Positions 34,833-44,069 of a DNA stretch of 64,000 nucleotides are shown in pieces. The stretch is from NCBI RefSeq assembly GCF_947241705.1, contig NC_079260.1, forward strand, positions 62,001-126,000, read 5' to 3'. Within the stretch, counting starts at the first letter, position 1; each line of letters begins with the position of its first letter. Under the pieces are notes generated by a model that saw only the letters and a list, made by a program, of their open reading frames with translations, did no database searches and was not told the origin of the DNA. The DNA comes from Saccharomyces mikatae IFO 1815. Taxonomy: Eukaryota; Ascomycota; Saccharomycetes; Saccharomycetales; Saccharomycetaceae. A program made the position numbers and the translations under genes.

Positions 34833-36239
34833 ATGACAGTCGCTAATACCTGGCTAATTTGTTTAGTCAGTGTTTTTTCATTCATACTACGTGTAGAGGC
34901 TTCTACTTTCTGTAATGCTACTCAGGCATGTCCTGAAGATAAACCATGTTGTTCACAATACGGTCAATGTGGTACTGGTCAATATTGTTTGAATAACTGT
35001 GATGTAAGATATTCGTTTAGCCATGATTCATGTATGCCAATACCTGTCTGTAAAAGCTCATCCACTAAATTCAAAGATTACTCTTCTAAGTTAGGAAATG
35101 CCGATATTTTCTTAGGTAATGTTAGTGAGGCTGATTGGTTGTATACTGGTGCCGTTTTAGATTACGATGATGAAGAGAGTTTAATTTTGGCGATGCCCAA
35201 AAACAGCGGTGGTACCGTCCTTTCCTCCACAAGAGCTGTTTGGTATGGTAAAGTTAGTGCTAAAATAAAGACTTCACATCTCGGTGGTGTTGTCACTGGG
35301 TTCATTTTGTATTCCGGTGCTGGTGATGAAATCGATTACGAATTTGTTGGTGCCGATCTTGAAACCGCTCAAACTAATTTCTATTGGGAAAGTGTTTTGA
35401 ACTACACGAATTCTGTCAATATTTCTACCACTGATACATTTGAGAACTACCATACTTACGAATTAGATTGGCATGAAGATTATGTGACATGGTCCATTGA
35501 TGGCGTCGTCGGTAGAACATTATACAAGAACCAAACTTATAATGCTACCACTAAGAGTTATCAATATCCACAAACTCCATCTAAAGTGGATATTTCTATT
35601 TGGCCAGGTGGTAATTCTACCAACGCACCAGGTACTATCGCATGGTCTGGTGGTGAGATCGATTGGAATGCAGCAGACATCAATGATCCGGGCTATTATT
35701 ATGCCATTATCAATGAAATCAATATTACCTGTTATGATCCCCCAAGTACTGCGAAAAAGAACGGTACTTCTGCCTACGTCTATACTTCGTCCAATGAGTT
35801 TTTGGCAAAAGATATTGCTATCACCGATGACGAGGTTATGATGGACACCGATGAGGGATCTGGTTTGGACCCACATAAGGGAGCCACCACATCCTCTACC
35901 CAAAAAACGTCATCTTCAACATCAACCTCTTCCTCCAAAACCTCTTCTGATCACAGTACTTCAACAAAGAAGAACAGCAAAAGTAGTTCTACCGCGTCGT
36001 CCTCATCCTCATCCTCATCATCTTCTGGTACTACAAAGAACGGAGATAAAGCTGTTTCCACTACATCCACCTCTGCAACTTCTCACATTAAAACCGCATC
36101 TTCCGAAAGCGGAAGTGTCTCCAGCAGTGCAAGCGCCTCCAGCAGTTCAAGCTCGATGAGCGGGAATAACATGGGTGCTAACGCTATTGCAAACTGGCGT
36201 TTGACCGCTTTATGTTTTATTCTAGGTTACATCTTATAG
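34833..36239 (+). CDS. UTR2: Chitin transglycosylase Utr2/Crh2
   Basis: 468 aa (S. cerevisiae 467). Signal peptide about 1-23, then a Cys-rich chitin-binding-like (CBM18) module (about 26-75), a GH16 domain with catalytic DEIDYE at 165-170, a long Ser/Thr-rich stalk (about 350-440), and a hydrophobic C-terminus for GPI anchoring. It cross-links chitin to beta-1,6- and beta-1,3-glucan in the cell wall. Many N-glycosylation sequons are present. Confidence 0.97.
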   Translation: MTVANTWLICLVSVFSFILRVEASTFCNATQACPEDKPCCSQYGQCGTGQYCLNNCDVRYSFSHDSCMPIPVCKSSSTKFKDYSSKLGNADIFLGNVSEADWLYTGAVLDYDDEESLILAMPKNSGGTVLSSTRAVWYGKVSAKIKTSHLGGVVTGFILYSGAGDEIDYEFVGADLETAQTNFYWESVLNYTNSVNISTTDTFENYHTYELDWHEDYVTWSIDGVVGRTLYKNQTYNATTKSYQYPQTPSKVDISIWPGGNSTNAPGTIAWSGGEIDWNAADINDPGYYYAIINEINITCYDPPSTAKKNGTSAYVYTSSNEFLAKDIAITDDEVMMDTDEGSGLDPHKGATTSSTQKTSSSTSTSSSKTSSDHSTSTKKNSKSSSTASSSSSSSSSSGTTKNGDKAVSTTSTSATSHIKTASSESGSVSSSASASSSSSSMSGNNMGANAIANWRLTALCFILGYIL

Positions 36240-36411
36240 GATGAGCAACATTTAAGAGAAGCAGACCACATCGGATCAGCGAAAATGTATTAGTAAAAAA
36301 AAAAAGAGCTCAAAAAGATACACTTTTATTAGCATGCATATAAAATAAATAATTAATGAACAATAATAGTAACTAACTGAAATAGTAAATATTAAGTCAC
36401 ATAACAACGGC

Positions 36412-36753
36412 TTATTTGGCGGCTTTCGTCATATAAGTAATCAAATCATTTCTATCTTTTTCTTTTTTTAACCCTGCGAAGGCCATCTTAGTACCAGGAA
36501 TATATTTCTTTGGATTGGTCAAGTACTCGGACATGTTATTCTCATCCCACTTGACTTTTTTGTTAATGTTTGCGTCTGTGTAAGAATAGCCCTTCACTTG
36601 TCCAGAATGTCTACCAAAGATACCATGTAGGTTAGGCCCCACTTTGTTGGGACCACCTTCTTCTATTGTATGACACTGTTGGCACCTCGTTTTAAACAAT
36701 GTAGCGCCTTTCTTTGCAGAGCCTGGTTTGAATTCTGTACTTTCCTTGGCCAT
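36412..36753 (-). CDS. CYC7: Cytochrome c isoform 2
   Basis: 113 aa, exact iso-2 length. Heme attachment CQQCH with Cys24, Cys27 and axial His28; axial Met90 in TKMAF. Trimethylated-lysine context PGTKMAF is kept. It carries electrons from complex III to complex IV in the intermembrane space and is the minor, oxygen-poor-condition isoform. A Hap1 site lies about 235 bp upstream. Confidence 0.98.
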   Translation of the reverse strand: MAKESTEFKPGSAKKGATLFKTRCQQCHTIEEGGPNKVGPNLHGIFGRHSGQVKGYSYTDANINKKVKWDENNMSEYLTNPKKYIPGTKMAFAGLKKEKDRNDLITYMTKAAK

Positions 36754-36987
36754 GTTTTTTATTTGTGATGTAATGAAGTGTTATTGGTGTTTAAGGTAAT
36801 GTAAAGAAATACGTATATGTGTTTCTCTTCTATGATCCTTCGATATTGTCTCAGCTTTATCGAACAAAAGATCTATCAAAAACTAATTACCTCGAGCTCC
36901 AGTTCACTGCTATATATATATGCTGTATATCTTTGTCGTTTCCCCCTTGTAGTCACTTACAGTAGTTCAAACTTGAAGAAATGCCCT

Positions 36988-37005
36988 CGCTACTATCGCT
37001 ATTAG
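36988..37005. promoter_or_regulatory. Hap1 UAS of CYC7
   Basis: CGCTACTATCGCTATTAG holds two CGCTA half-sites, one base different from the well-known S. cerevisiae CYC7 Hap1 site CGCTATTATCGCTATT. It is about 235 bp upstream of the CYC7 ATG. The heme-dependent activator Hap1 binds this non-canonical repeat. Confidence 0.8.
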
Positions 37006-37244
37006 TTTTGGAAAAATAGGAAAAGACCCCTCGGCAATGCACCGCTGGATCTTCTTAGCGAAGGCACGAAGGCACGAAGGAAAACAATACAATAAGGGGT
37101 ATGGTAACCCGGTTGCTGATCTATTTCTTTTTTTCATTTCTTTTTTCAATCGGAAACGTCAATGATAATGCTAATTATGGTGGTGGTGATGAGATGAAAT
37201 AGAATGATCATTATAAAAAAATCATATCAGCTCGTATATGAAAT

Positions 37245-37928
37245 ATGGGGGACAATTATTCAACATATTTGCTTGACATAGAAGGGACAATTTGCCCGAT
37301 CTCGTTTGTGAAGGACACCTTGTTCCCTTATTTCACGAATAGAGTTCTGGAATTGGTGCAACAGGATTCAAGGGACTCCTCGATTTCGGAGATTCTGTCG
37401 CAGTTCCACATCGATGACAAACAGAAATTGCAAGCACACATCCTGAATTTGGTGGCTAAAGATGTGAAGGACCCGATCTTGAAGCAGTTGCAAGGGTACG
37501 TTTGGGCTGACGGTTACGAATCAGGTCAAATCAAGGCACCCATTTATGTAGATGCCATCGATTTCATGAAAAGAAAAAAGCGTATTTTCATATACTCTAG
37601 TGGATCTGTAAAGGCACAGAGATTGTTGTTTGGATATGTTAAGGACCCCAAAGCCCCTGAGCACGATTCCTTGGATTTGACTACCTATATAGATGGTTAT
37701 TTCGACATTAACACTTCTGGGAAGAAAACAGAACCTCAATCTTATGCTAATATTCTGCGGGATATTGGAGCTAATGCTAGTGAGGTATTGTTCTTAAGCG
37801 ACAATCCGTTGGAGTTGGATGCCGCAGCTACTGTGGGAATGGCTACTGGGTTAGCTATACGACCTGGCAATGCGCCTGTTCCCAATACGCAAAAGTACCA
37901 AGTGTTTAAGAATTTGGAAGATCTTTAG
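37245..37928 (+). CDS. UTR4: Acireductone synthase (enolase-phosphatase E1)
   Basis: 227 aa, the S. cerevisiae length. HAD-superfamily: motif I LLDIEGT near residue 9, motif II YSSGS near 117, motif III/IV LFLSDNPLELDAA near 183. It turns 2,3-diketo-5-methylthiopentyl-1-phosphate into acireductone in the methionine salvage pathway. An (ATT)n microsatellite follows the stop at 37950-37970. Confidence 0.96.
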   Translation: MGDNYSTYLLDIEGTICPISFVKDTLFPYFTNRVLELVQQDSRDSSISEILSQFHIDDKQKLQAHILNLVAKDVKDPILKQLQGYVWADGYESGQIKAPIYVDAIDFMKRKKRIFIYSSGSVKAQRLLFGYVKDPKAPEHDSLDLTTYIDGYFDINTSGKKTEPQSYANILRDIGANASEVLFLSDNPLELDAAATVGMATGLAIRPGNAPVPNTQKYQVFKNLEDL

Positions 37929-38130
37929 ATGTATAAGTGGCTAAAATCATCATTATTATTATTATTATTAAGATTACCATCTCTTTGTTTTCTTTTCTTT
38001 CCCTTCTAGCATACATAAATACACATACGTTATTGATCTTTACGTAATTTTTCTTTTTACCTTGGCTCGAAGTACTGCAACATTCATAGGAGGAAGTGAA
38101 GACACGTCAAGCCATCAGAACACTACAATC

Positions 38131-39324
38131 TTAATCGGCATGATCGCTGAATAAAATATTGGCTGCAGCTTCTTCGTTTTTATCACATGCGAAATACACT
38201 TGAATAACAAGATCTCTTTCAAAGCCTAATTCACAGAGGCGCGAAATAGCCTGATCGTCTTCAGGAGTATAGTCCACCTGGAATGAACCTTCCCCTTCAC
38301 CTTGACCCAGTTCTGCAGCAGCACCCTCTCCTGAAGCCTCTATATCATCTCCTTCCACCATGTCATCCGCACCCTCCATAACATCTTGCATGTTATCACC
38401 AACGGCCTCTAATAACATGGAAACAAACACTTCTGGGTTTGCCATGATATGTTCACGTAATTGAGGATATCTGGCACTTATATTCTCCAATAATGGGGCT
38501 AGTGCTTCTGGATTACCTGAAACGACCTGTCTCAACGAAAGTAAATCTTCTACAGTCAAACCAATGGAACCTGGAGGCCCACCATGAGCTGCTCCTGCAG
38601 CACCTCCAGCTGAACCAGGTAAGCCAGAAGAAGCGTTGTCGCCTTGGGCAGCTTGGGCAAATAAGTCATCTTCCGCTGGTTGTTCCGTAGTAGTGGCGGC
38701 TGTCGAAGGATGTTCGGTCGCAGTCACAGCTTGTTGCTGTGGTTCTGGTTGACGTAGATTCTCTGGGATACCCATCAGTAAATATTCTACCGCTCTATCT
38801 GGGTTATTAAAGGCAGCTCTCAGGGCGCGTTCAACTTCTTCTCTTGGATATCCCATTTCCATAATTCTCTCAATGGTCTCGTTTCTCTCGGCTCCTACCA
38901 CGAATCCTGGTGTAGAAGCCGACTCAGTTGGTTCTGTAGTAGAAGTTTGTTCTTCCTGTTGTTGCGAGCCTTCATCGACAGTGGCTGCGGGAGTATTTGT
39001 ACTGGAGGAAACTTGTTCTGTGGAGTTTTCTCTGGCAGGGGTAGTAGCGGTGGGTTCAGCAGCAACTGGAGGTTCTGTTACTTTGGTCTTTGCAGACTTT
39101 TTTTGCGAAACCATGAAGACGACTTGGTCACCATCTTTAAGCCCGCATTCTGACACAGTTTTGGAATCTTGAAGTACTTTACCTGAATAGATCAGTTTTA
39201 TTTGGGATTCTTCACAAGAGATGGATTGAGCAAGTTTGCTCTTAACCTCGAAAATTGTGTTTGAGGGTTCTAAGTCTAAAGGAACTTTTTCCTTTTTGAA
39301 GTTTTTAAAGGTTAAACTAACCAT
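38131..39324 (-). CDS. RAD23: Rad23, ubiquitin receptor for nucleotide excision repair and the proteasome
   Basis: 397 aa (S. cerevisiae 398). Ubiquitin-like domain 1-77, UBA1 about 143-185 ([12 protein letters not shown]), XPC/Rad4-binding STI1-like domain about 255-310, UBA2 at the C-terminus ([18 protein letters not shown]). Linkers are Thr/Pro/Gln/Gly-rich. It stabilises Rad4 at DNA damage and shuttles ubiquitinated proteins to the proteasome. A PACE-like element in the promoter fits Rpn4 control. Confidence 0.97.
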   Translation of the reverse strand: MVSLTFKNFKKEKVPLDLEPSNTIFEVKSKLAQSISCEESQIKLIYSGKVLQDSKTVSECGLKDGDQVVFMVSQKKSAKTKVTEPPVAAEPTATTPARENSTEQVSSSTNTPAATVDEGSQQQEEQTSTTEPTESASTPGFVVGAERNETIERIMEMGYPREEVERALRAAFNNPDRAVEYLLMGIPENLRQPEPQQQAVTATEHPSTAATTTEQPAEDDLFAQAAQGDNASSGLPGSAGGAAGAAHGGPPGSIGLTVEDLLSLRQVVSGNPEALAPLLENISARYPQLREHIMANPEVFVSMLLEAVGDNMQDVMEGADDMVEGDDIEASGEGAAAELGQGEGEGSFQVDYTPEDDQAISRLCELGFERDLVIQVYFACDKNEEAAANILFSDHAD

Positions 39325-39355
39325 TCTGATGTTGTAATGTTGTCTTTATGTGGTT

Positions 39356-39364
39356 TGTGGCAAA
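39356..39364 (+). promoter_or_regulatory. PACE-like (Rpn4) site of RAD23
   Basis: TGTGGCAAA is 8 of 9 to the proteasome-associated control element GGTGGCAAA, 32 bp upstream of the RAD23 ATG. RAD23 is a known Rpn4 regulon member. Confidence 0.45.
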
Positions 39365-39469
39365 AAAGAATGGAGTTTGATGCCTTTTTTTAGTTTTTTG
39401 ATGGAAAGGAAAACTGATGGTAACAGGTTTGTCTTCAAACTGTCTTGTTAGTAGTTGAGACTTAAAAAT

Positions 39470-39480
39470 GGGGGGGGGGG
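39470..39480 (+). repeat. Poly-G tract of 11
   Basis: Eleven consecutive G about 145 bp upstream of RAD23. Long G runs are rare in Saccharomyces DNA. Confidence 0.9.
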
Positions 39481-39777
39481 AAACAAGTATCTTCTATCTT
39501 TTCTCCGCTGTTCAATATAGGTTGTTATGTAGTTTCATCACTTTTTCTTAAGTTTTGCTGTCGCATTTCTTGCCTAGCCATAATGAAAGAGAGGAAGAAG
39601 GAAAGGAAAGGAAGGAAAAAAAATTTCAATTTCGCCACCGAGCCGTGCATAGCGACATTATTACAGTAGAAGTCCAGTCCACCCAAAGAGAAGAGATTAG
39701 GCATATTAATATTATTATCAGTATACATAGAACTATATAAATACGTATACAAAATGTAGGTCGCTAAAAAATTGAAC

Positions 39778-41253
39778 CTAGTTTCTATCAGGGTCAAAGT
39801 CCAATGGGACTTCTTTGGGAGATTTTTTCTTGTTCTTGTCGTTCTCATCAAGAGCTTTTCCCTGCGGGTTGTTGTCTTGCTGTTGCTGTTGTTGTTGTTG
39901 TTGTGGTGGTGGAGGTTGATTGTTTGGAGAGATAAATTGACCCTTTGAGTCTACCAGCTCGGAGCCGTCGTTTTCTTCAGACCAGTCCACGGTAACTTTG
40001 CTGTTTAAAGTAGAGTCGATGTTTTTCAATATTGAATCCCTTTCTTCGTTCCATTGGTCTCTGACATCTTCAAATCCGATGTCCCAAATCTTATCGTAGA
40101 ATTCGCGAATCCTCTCTTCTTCTAGCTTTCGCTTCTCTTCTTCAGCCATCCAAGCCATGTGTTTTAAGTCATCACTGGAAGGCTCGTAGATGTGCCAGAT
40201 GACATAATGGGGCAGACCGATGACGTTGTAGTTCATTCTGCGGGACAGTCTGCCAAAAGCCTCTGTTTCTGCATGCTTCTCAAAGGAGAAAGCAGGGAAG
40301 TGTGAGCCCGTCCTGAATACTTTAGCCTTTGCAAGAATTGAAACACCCCCGATACCGTCCAGTTCCATTTCATCTTCTGGATTACCGTTTGGGTCTCTCA
40401 TGTATGCCAAGTGAGGTCTCCAAGTGGCGTATTCTGGGTATCCTTCCACAATGACAGCGTCTTCTTCGAGAGCATCTGCCAGTTGGAGACCTCCTTCGGA
40501 CTCCTTCCATGAATTTAGATCGTACGGTTGAATGTTCCCGAGCCAATCCGGCAAAGGTCTCCACACATTGGGGACAATGACGTCCTTATCGTGATGCATT
40601 AGGTCTTCCATGATGGTGGTAGGGATGGTTTCGACATCCACGTCTCTCCAGTAAACCCAGGAATGGTATGGCTTCAAAGCCACAGATCCAAGCCAGTTAC
40701 GGGCCCGGGCCATCAGCTTCCTTCTAGGGCCCTGTGCGCCAAACCCATGACGATCAGAGAAGGACTGGCCAATAATTTGACCAAAGTCCTTCTCATAGAT
40801 TTCAATGTTACCAAACCTCTTGGACTTGTCCTGCTGAGATTGTGCCTTATGCAGGTTAGATAATAGTACGCCCATGGTGTTGTCGGAAGAATCACTCACC
40901 AAAAAGGACAGATCAATGAGGTTGTGCGGGTACGTCATAGTATTCAGATGGTTGAAAAACATAGGGAGATGCTCGGAAGCATCTCTCAACGGCACACAAA
41001 ACAAGATGCGATCACCTTGTTGCCAGCCGTCCTGGTTGCCTTGGTAATTTCGTAGGTCGTAAAACTCTACGTCGGGAGTGTTCTTGAAATCTGGAACATA
41101 AGGCTTGAAGATGCCTTGGAAAGTTAGCAGCTGAAATAGAGATATAGAGAAGAACGAGAGCACGAGTTTTGTGAGGAAAAACACAGTAAGCAACGTTCCA
41201 GCGATGCTTACGGTAGTAGGGTTGAACGAGAGTTTTTTTCTGTTATACTTCAT
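39778..41253 (-). CDS. ANP1: Mannan polymerase II subunit Anp1
   Basis: 491 aa from the ATG at 41253 (MKYNRKKLSF); an ATG four codons upstream is ignored. S. cerevisiae has about 500 aa. A type II Golgi protein with a membrane anchor at about 17-37 and a GT62 (Anp1/Van1/Mnn9) domain containing RDVDVETIP. With Mnn9, Mnn10, Mnn11 and Hoc1 it extends the alpha-1,6-mannan backbone. Near the C-terminus is a short Pro4-Gln9 tract; the S. cerevisiae tract I remember is a much longer pure Gln run, which explains the shorter length. Confidence 0.96.
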   Translation of the reverse strand: MKYNRKKLSFNPTTVSIAGTLLTVFFLTKLVLSFFSISLFQLLTFQGIFKPYVPDFKNTPDVEFYDLRNYQGNQDGWQQGDRILFCVPLRDASEHLPMFFNHLNTMTYPHNLIDLSFLVSDSSDNTMGVLLSNLHKAQSQQDKSKRFGNIEIYEKDFGQIIGQSFSDRHGFGAQGPRRKLMARARNWLGSVALKPYHSWVYWRDVDVETIPTTIMEDLMHHDKDVIVPNVWRPLPDWLGNIQPYDLNSWKESEGGLQLADALEEDAVIVEGYPEYATWRPHLAYMRDPNGNPEDEMELDGIGGVSILAKAKVFRTGSHFPAFSFEKHAETEAFGRLSRRMNYNVIGLPHYVIWHIYEPSSDDLKHMAWMAEEEKRKLEEERIREFYDKIWDIGFEDVRDQWNEERDSILKNIDSTLNSKVTVDWSEENDGSELVDSKGQFISPNNQPPPPQQQQQQQQQDNNPQGKALDENDKNKKKSPKEVPLDFDPDRN

Positions 41254-41773
41254 TCTTGGATGCAAACTTGCATAAAGCCACTAGAAACTGCTTAATCAGA
41301 AGAGAAGGGTAAATTGAACCAGTACTTATCTAGTAGCTACGTGGTGAATGGTATGCGGTATCTCCTGCCTCTATCAACAGATCTTGGCGTCTTCGGAGTC
41401 TGTAGTTATTTTTATTAACCATTATTTTTTTTTTCATGTTTTCATGTTTTCATGATTTCATGATTTCCATCTCTAGCATTTTTTCACGATGAGACAAGGC
41501 GGGCAATGGTAATGAAGGAACATATGTTATACAATGAATAAGCGAGAAAAAGAGAACACTAATTAGTTTATAGCCAAGTAGTGAAACAAGAATAGACATT
41601 TACTAAAAGGAACTAGACCCGACAGGATATGCTGGTTCGCTTCTCTTCCCGCCAGTCATTGTCGCTTGTTTAACAGCAAAGATCAGGTTTAACGAAGTTG
41701 CAATCGTACAAGTATAAATTTTTAATGGAGACTTCTACCCCTTCCTGTCACTATGTGGCCTCTTTGGCTAGCA

Positions 41774-42064
41774 TTAGAGCAGAACAGATATATCCGACTC
41801 AACAGTATAAGTAACGATAAATCCTTTACCATTGGTCTCGTTCTGGTGGCATCTTCTCTGAGGGGTGCTAATAGCGAAAACGGAAAAGACGACTTGGAGT
41901 AGTAGAGTATAACGCAGCAGCTGGGCGTTGAGGGGCCAACGCCGGTAAAATTCAAAAACACCCAAACCTTGCAGCAGTGATATCACCCACCCATACCCCA
42001 CGCTATGTTTTGTAAGCTTTATATCGGGTCCGTGTGACGCGATAAGGACTTTCCCGCACCGCAC
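41774..42064 (-). CDS. Uncertain ORF at the UTR5 position
   Basis: 96 codons on the minus strand at the place where S. cerevisiae has UTR5 (YEL035C, about 166 aa). I cannot confirm similarity from memory. Other minus ORFs of 79 codons (41722-41961) and 73 codons (42003-42224) overlap it in other frames. Either UTR5 is broken or truncated here, or the S. cerevisiae ORF is lineage-specific. It has one moderately hydrophobic stretch (TLLLQVVFSVFAI). Confidence 0.25.
   Translation of the reverse strand: MRCGKVLIASHGPDIKLTKHSVGYGWVISLLQGLGVFEFYRRWPLNAQLLRYTLLLQVVFSVFAISTPQRRCHQNETNGKGFIVTYTVESDISVLL
41987..41999 (+). promoter_or_regulatory. Rap1-like site upstream of HYP2
   Basis: CCACCCATACCCC fits the Rap1 consensus ACACCCRYACAYM at 11 of 13 positions, about 360 bp upstream of the HYP2 ATG. 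A weaker ACACCCAAACC lies about 30 bp upstream. Confidence 0.4.
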
Positions 42065-42199
42065 ATACCGCAGGAGCTAAAAGAAAGGCCGTCGCCCGAA
42101 AAAAAGTTTCGAAGGTGAAGGAACAGTAGTAATAAAAATTTTTTCGTCGTCGTCGTTGTCGATCGGCTTTTGGCCGCGTTGATCGTCGTGTTCCACGAT

Positions 42200-42206
42200 T
42201 ATATAA
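42200..42206 (+). promoter_or_regulatory. HYP2 TATA box
   Basis: TATATAA 150 bp upstream of the HYP2 ATG. It lies downstream of the in-frame upstream ATG at 42170, so that ATG is unlikely to be in the mRNA. Confidence 0.6.
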
Positions 42207-42355
42207 CGCACAAGGTTTTACCATATCTTGTCATAAGGATCCCTCTTTTCCTATATTTCTCTTCCAACTTTATCAATTGTTTTCTCTTCTCATTCTACTC
42301 CTGTAGCCAATTACTCATAGACTCCCATATACACAAATACCAACACATACATACA

Positions 42356-42829
42356 ATGTCTGACGAAGAACATACCTTTGAAACTGCTGACGCCGGTTCC
42401 TCCGCCACCTACCCAATGCAATGTTCTGCTTTGAGAAAGAACGGTTTCGTTGTCATCAAGGGTAGACCATGTAAGATTGTTGACATGTCTACTTCCAAGA
42501 CTGGTAAGCACGGTCACGCTAAAGTCCATTTGGTTGCCATTGATATCTTCACTGGTAAGAAGTTGGAAGATTTGTCTCCATCTACTCACAACATGGAAGT
42601 CCCAGTTGTCAAGAGAAACGAATTCCAATTGTTGGACATTGACGATGGTTTCTTGTCTTTGATGAACATGGACGGTGAAACTAAGGATGATGTCAAGGCC
42701 CCAGAAGGTGAATTGGGTGACACTTTACAATCCGCCTTTGACGAAGGTAAAGATTTGATGGTTACCATCATCTCCGCTATGGGTGAAGAAGCCGCCATCT
42801 CCTTCAAGGAAGCTGCTAGATCTGATTAA
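42356..42829 (+). CDS. HYP2: Translation factor eIF5A
   Basis: 157 aa from the ATG at 42356; sequence appears identical to S. cerevisiae eIF5A. Hypusine is formed on Lys51 in [12 protein letters not shown]. The factor relieves ribosome stalling at polyproline and other motifs and aids termination. Very strong codon bias. The open frame upstream to 42170 is excluded because family members start [12 protein letters not shown]2 is the aerobic isoform; its duplicate ANB1 is hypoxic. Confidence 0.98.
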   Translation: MSDEEHTFETADAGSSATYPMQCSALRKNGFVVIKGRPCKIVDMSTSKTGKHGHAKVHLVAIDIFTGKKLEDLSPSTHNMEVPVVKRNEFQLLDIDDGFLSLMNMDGETKDDVKAPEGELGDTLQSAFDEGKDLMVTIISAMGEEAAISFKEAARSD

Positions 42830-42843
42830 AACCGGTCAATATC

Positions 42844-43211
42844 ATGAAATGGGATACCAATGAAAAAAAAACTCCGACCCCCTTCCATCACATCATGTAC
42901 CCTTCGCTGAACCGGGTTTTTTCTTTGCAAAATTTTTTTTCGTTCTCCTAAAGCATACACAAATAAATCCTTTTTTATTTCTATTTATTTTGTTATTTAT
43001 CATCTATATAGCAATAATATACTTTGTTTTTATTCGTATCTTTCGTTCTTCTCTATGGTTGATGCAATTACTTAAGAAGAATGATTTTCGTATGCGTACA
43101 TCTGCTGGCAGAAGGTCTGAGCGGTGGCAAATTCACTTCCCGCCCCTCAAAATTACAAAAAAAAATGAGGATGACAAAGCCGAAAAAACCGAGAAGTTAA
43201 GAAAGAATTAA
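42844..43211 (+). pseudogene. Possible MTC7 relic
   Basis: S. cerevisiae MTC7 (YEL033W, 139 aa) starts a few tens of bases after the HYP2 stop. Here that position holds a 35-codon ORF (42844-42951), then, in another frame, a 73-codon ORF (42990-43211) with a hydrophobic N-terminus and a Lys/Glu-rich tail. No single ORF of MTC7 length exists. This may be a frame-disrupted MTC7, or the ORF may be conserved only in part. I cannot compare residues from memory. Confidence 0.35.
43123..43131 (+). promoter_or_regulatory. Perfect PACE (Rpn4) motif
   Basis: GGTGGCAAA, full match to the proteasome-associated control element, but downstream of HYP2 and within the putative MTC7 relic, over 3 kb from the next clear start codon. 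May be a chance match. Confidence 0.3.
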
Positions 43212-43781
43212 TGTTCTTCATGGTAGAGACCCCAGTTTGCCGTATTTTATGTCATATGTCAGTAAAGTTTATTCGAAACGTTTGAGAAAGCCGTATGAAT
43301 AAGCCTCACGACGGGACACATAAAATGGGGCATAACAGGATGATCCTGGTCTTTCTCAGTCAAGTCATGTCACGTAAATGGGTGCCTGAACAATTTGTTT
43401 AAGGCCCAAGATTTTGCGTTTCCATTATTTAGTATAACTTAGATCTTATATAATGTAGGGGATAAGTAGCTGTTGGAACAAGTGGTTTATCGATACTCGC
43501 ACGAGCTGTCCACGACCTACCTTAGTAACTTTCTGAATGTTTGCATCTCATACGATACATGAGATTGATAGATACTTGTGACATTATAATGAGCTGCTAA
43601 GATAGCGGATAGTAATTAAGTTGGAAATCTACCTGTTGAGCTTATAGTAAGTACCGATCCCACTCTTATGTTGTTGTTCTCAAGATAAACCAACCAGCGT
43701 GCGTTTCATATTCTTTTCTTCTACACAGCACAAGAAGATCTGCTTTTATCCTTAGATAAAACTACTTTTATTTATTCCCTA

Positions 43782-44069
43782 TTGACAGTGACATTCTGTG
43801 AATCAACTTGGCAACAGGTTCTTACAACAGGTTACTGTCCTAACGATATTAGGAAGGTTATTATAATTGGTACTACTGGAGTCTACTATGCAACAATACC
43901 GGAGAAAAGTAGTTTTGATATCTGTCAATTGTTTTTCATTTATAGGAATTACCCTTTCGGGTCCCAGATCCTTTCGTTTAACAGTACAAGAGTAACTTAC
44001 GTTATTGGAAGGAGTTCGATCAATGCCAACAGCCCCATCATTGTGTACAACACGAGCATAATCAGCTAA
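43782..44069 (+). CDS. Small hypothetical ORF, 95 aa
   Basis: 95 codons in the extra region, with no motif I recognise. The opposite strand is also open for 91 codons (43803-44078), so at most one is likely to be real. The C-terminal half is rich in Ser/Thr/Asn/Ile/Val, reminiscent of secreted or wall proteins, but there is no signal peptide. Possibly a remnant of a larger gene. Confidence 0.2.
   Translation: MTVTFCESTWQQVLTTGYCPNDIRKVIIIGTTGVYYATIPEKSSFDICQLFFIYRNYPFGSQILSFNSTRVTYVIGRSSINANSPIIVYNTSIIS

Larger units (their letters stand above)
41254..42355. other. ANP1/HYP2 divergent region
   Basis: 1.1 kb. Two Rap1-like sites (best at 41987-41999) and a TATATAA box at 42200-42206 (150 bp upstream of the HYP2 ATG) fit strong HYP2 expression. 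ATG-repeat-like CATGTTTTCATG lies near 41438-41465. The S. cerevisiae ORF UTR5 maps here; see the separate entry. Confidence 0.55.

Noticed and set aside
42170-42355. 62-codon in-frame N-terminal extension of HYP2
   Set aside because: Lies upstream of the TATA box at 42200 and is not part of any eIF5A; the conserved start is at 42356.
43471-43500. TGTTGGAACAAGTGG, possible LTR start at the left part of the extra region
   Set aside because: Only the first bases resemble an LTR end; no matching continuation with the delta or the unassigned family in this window.
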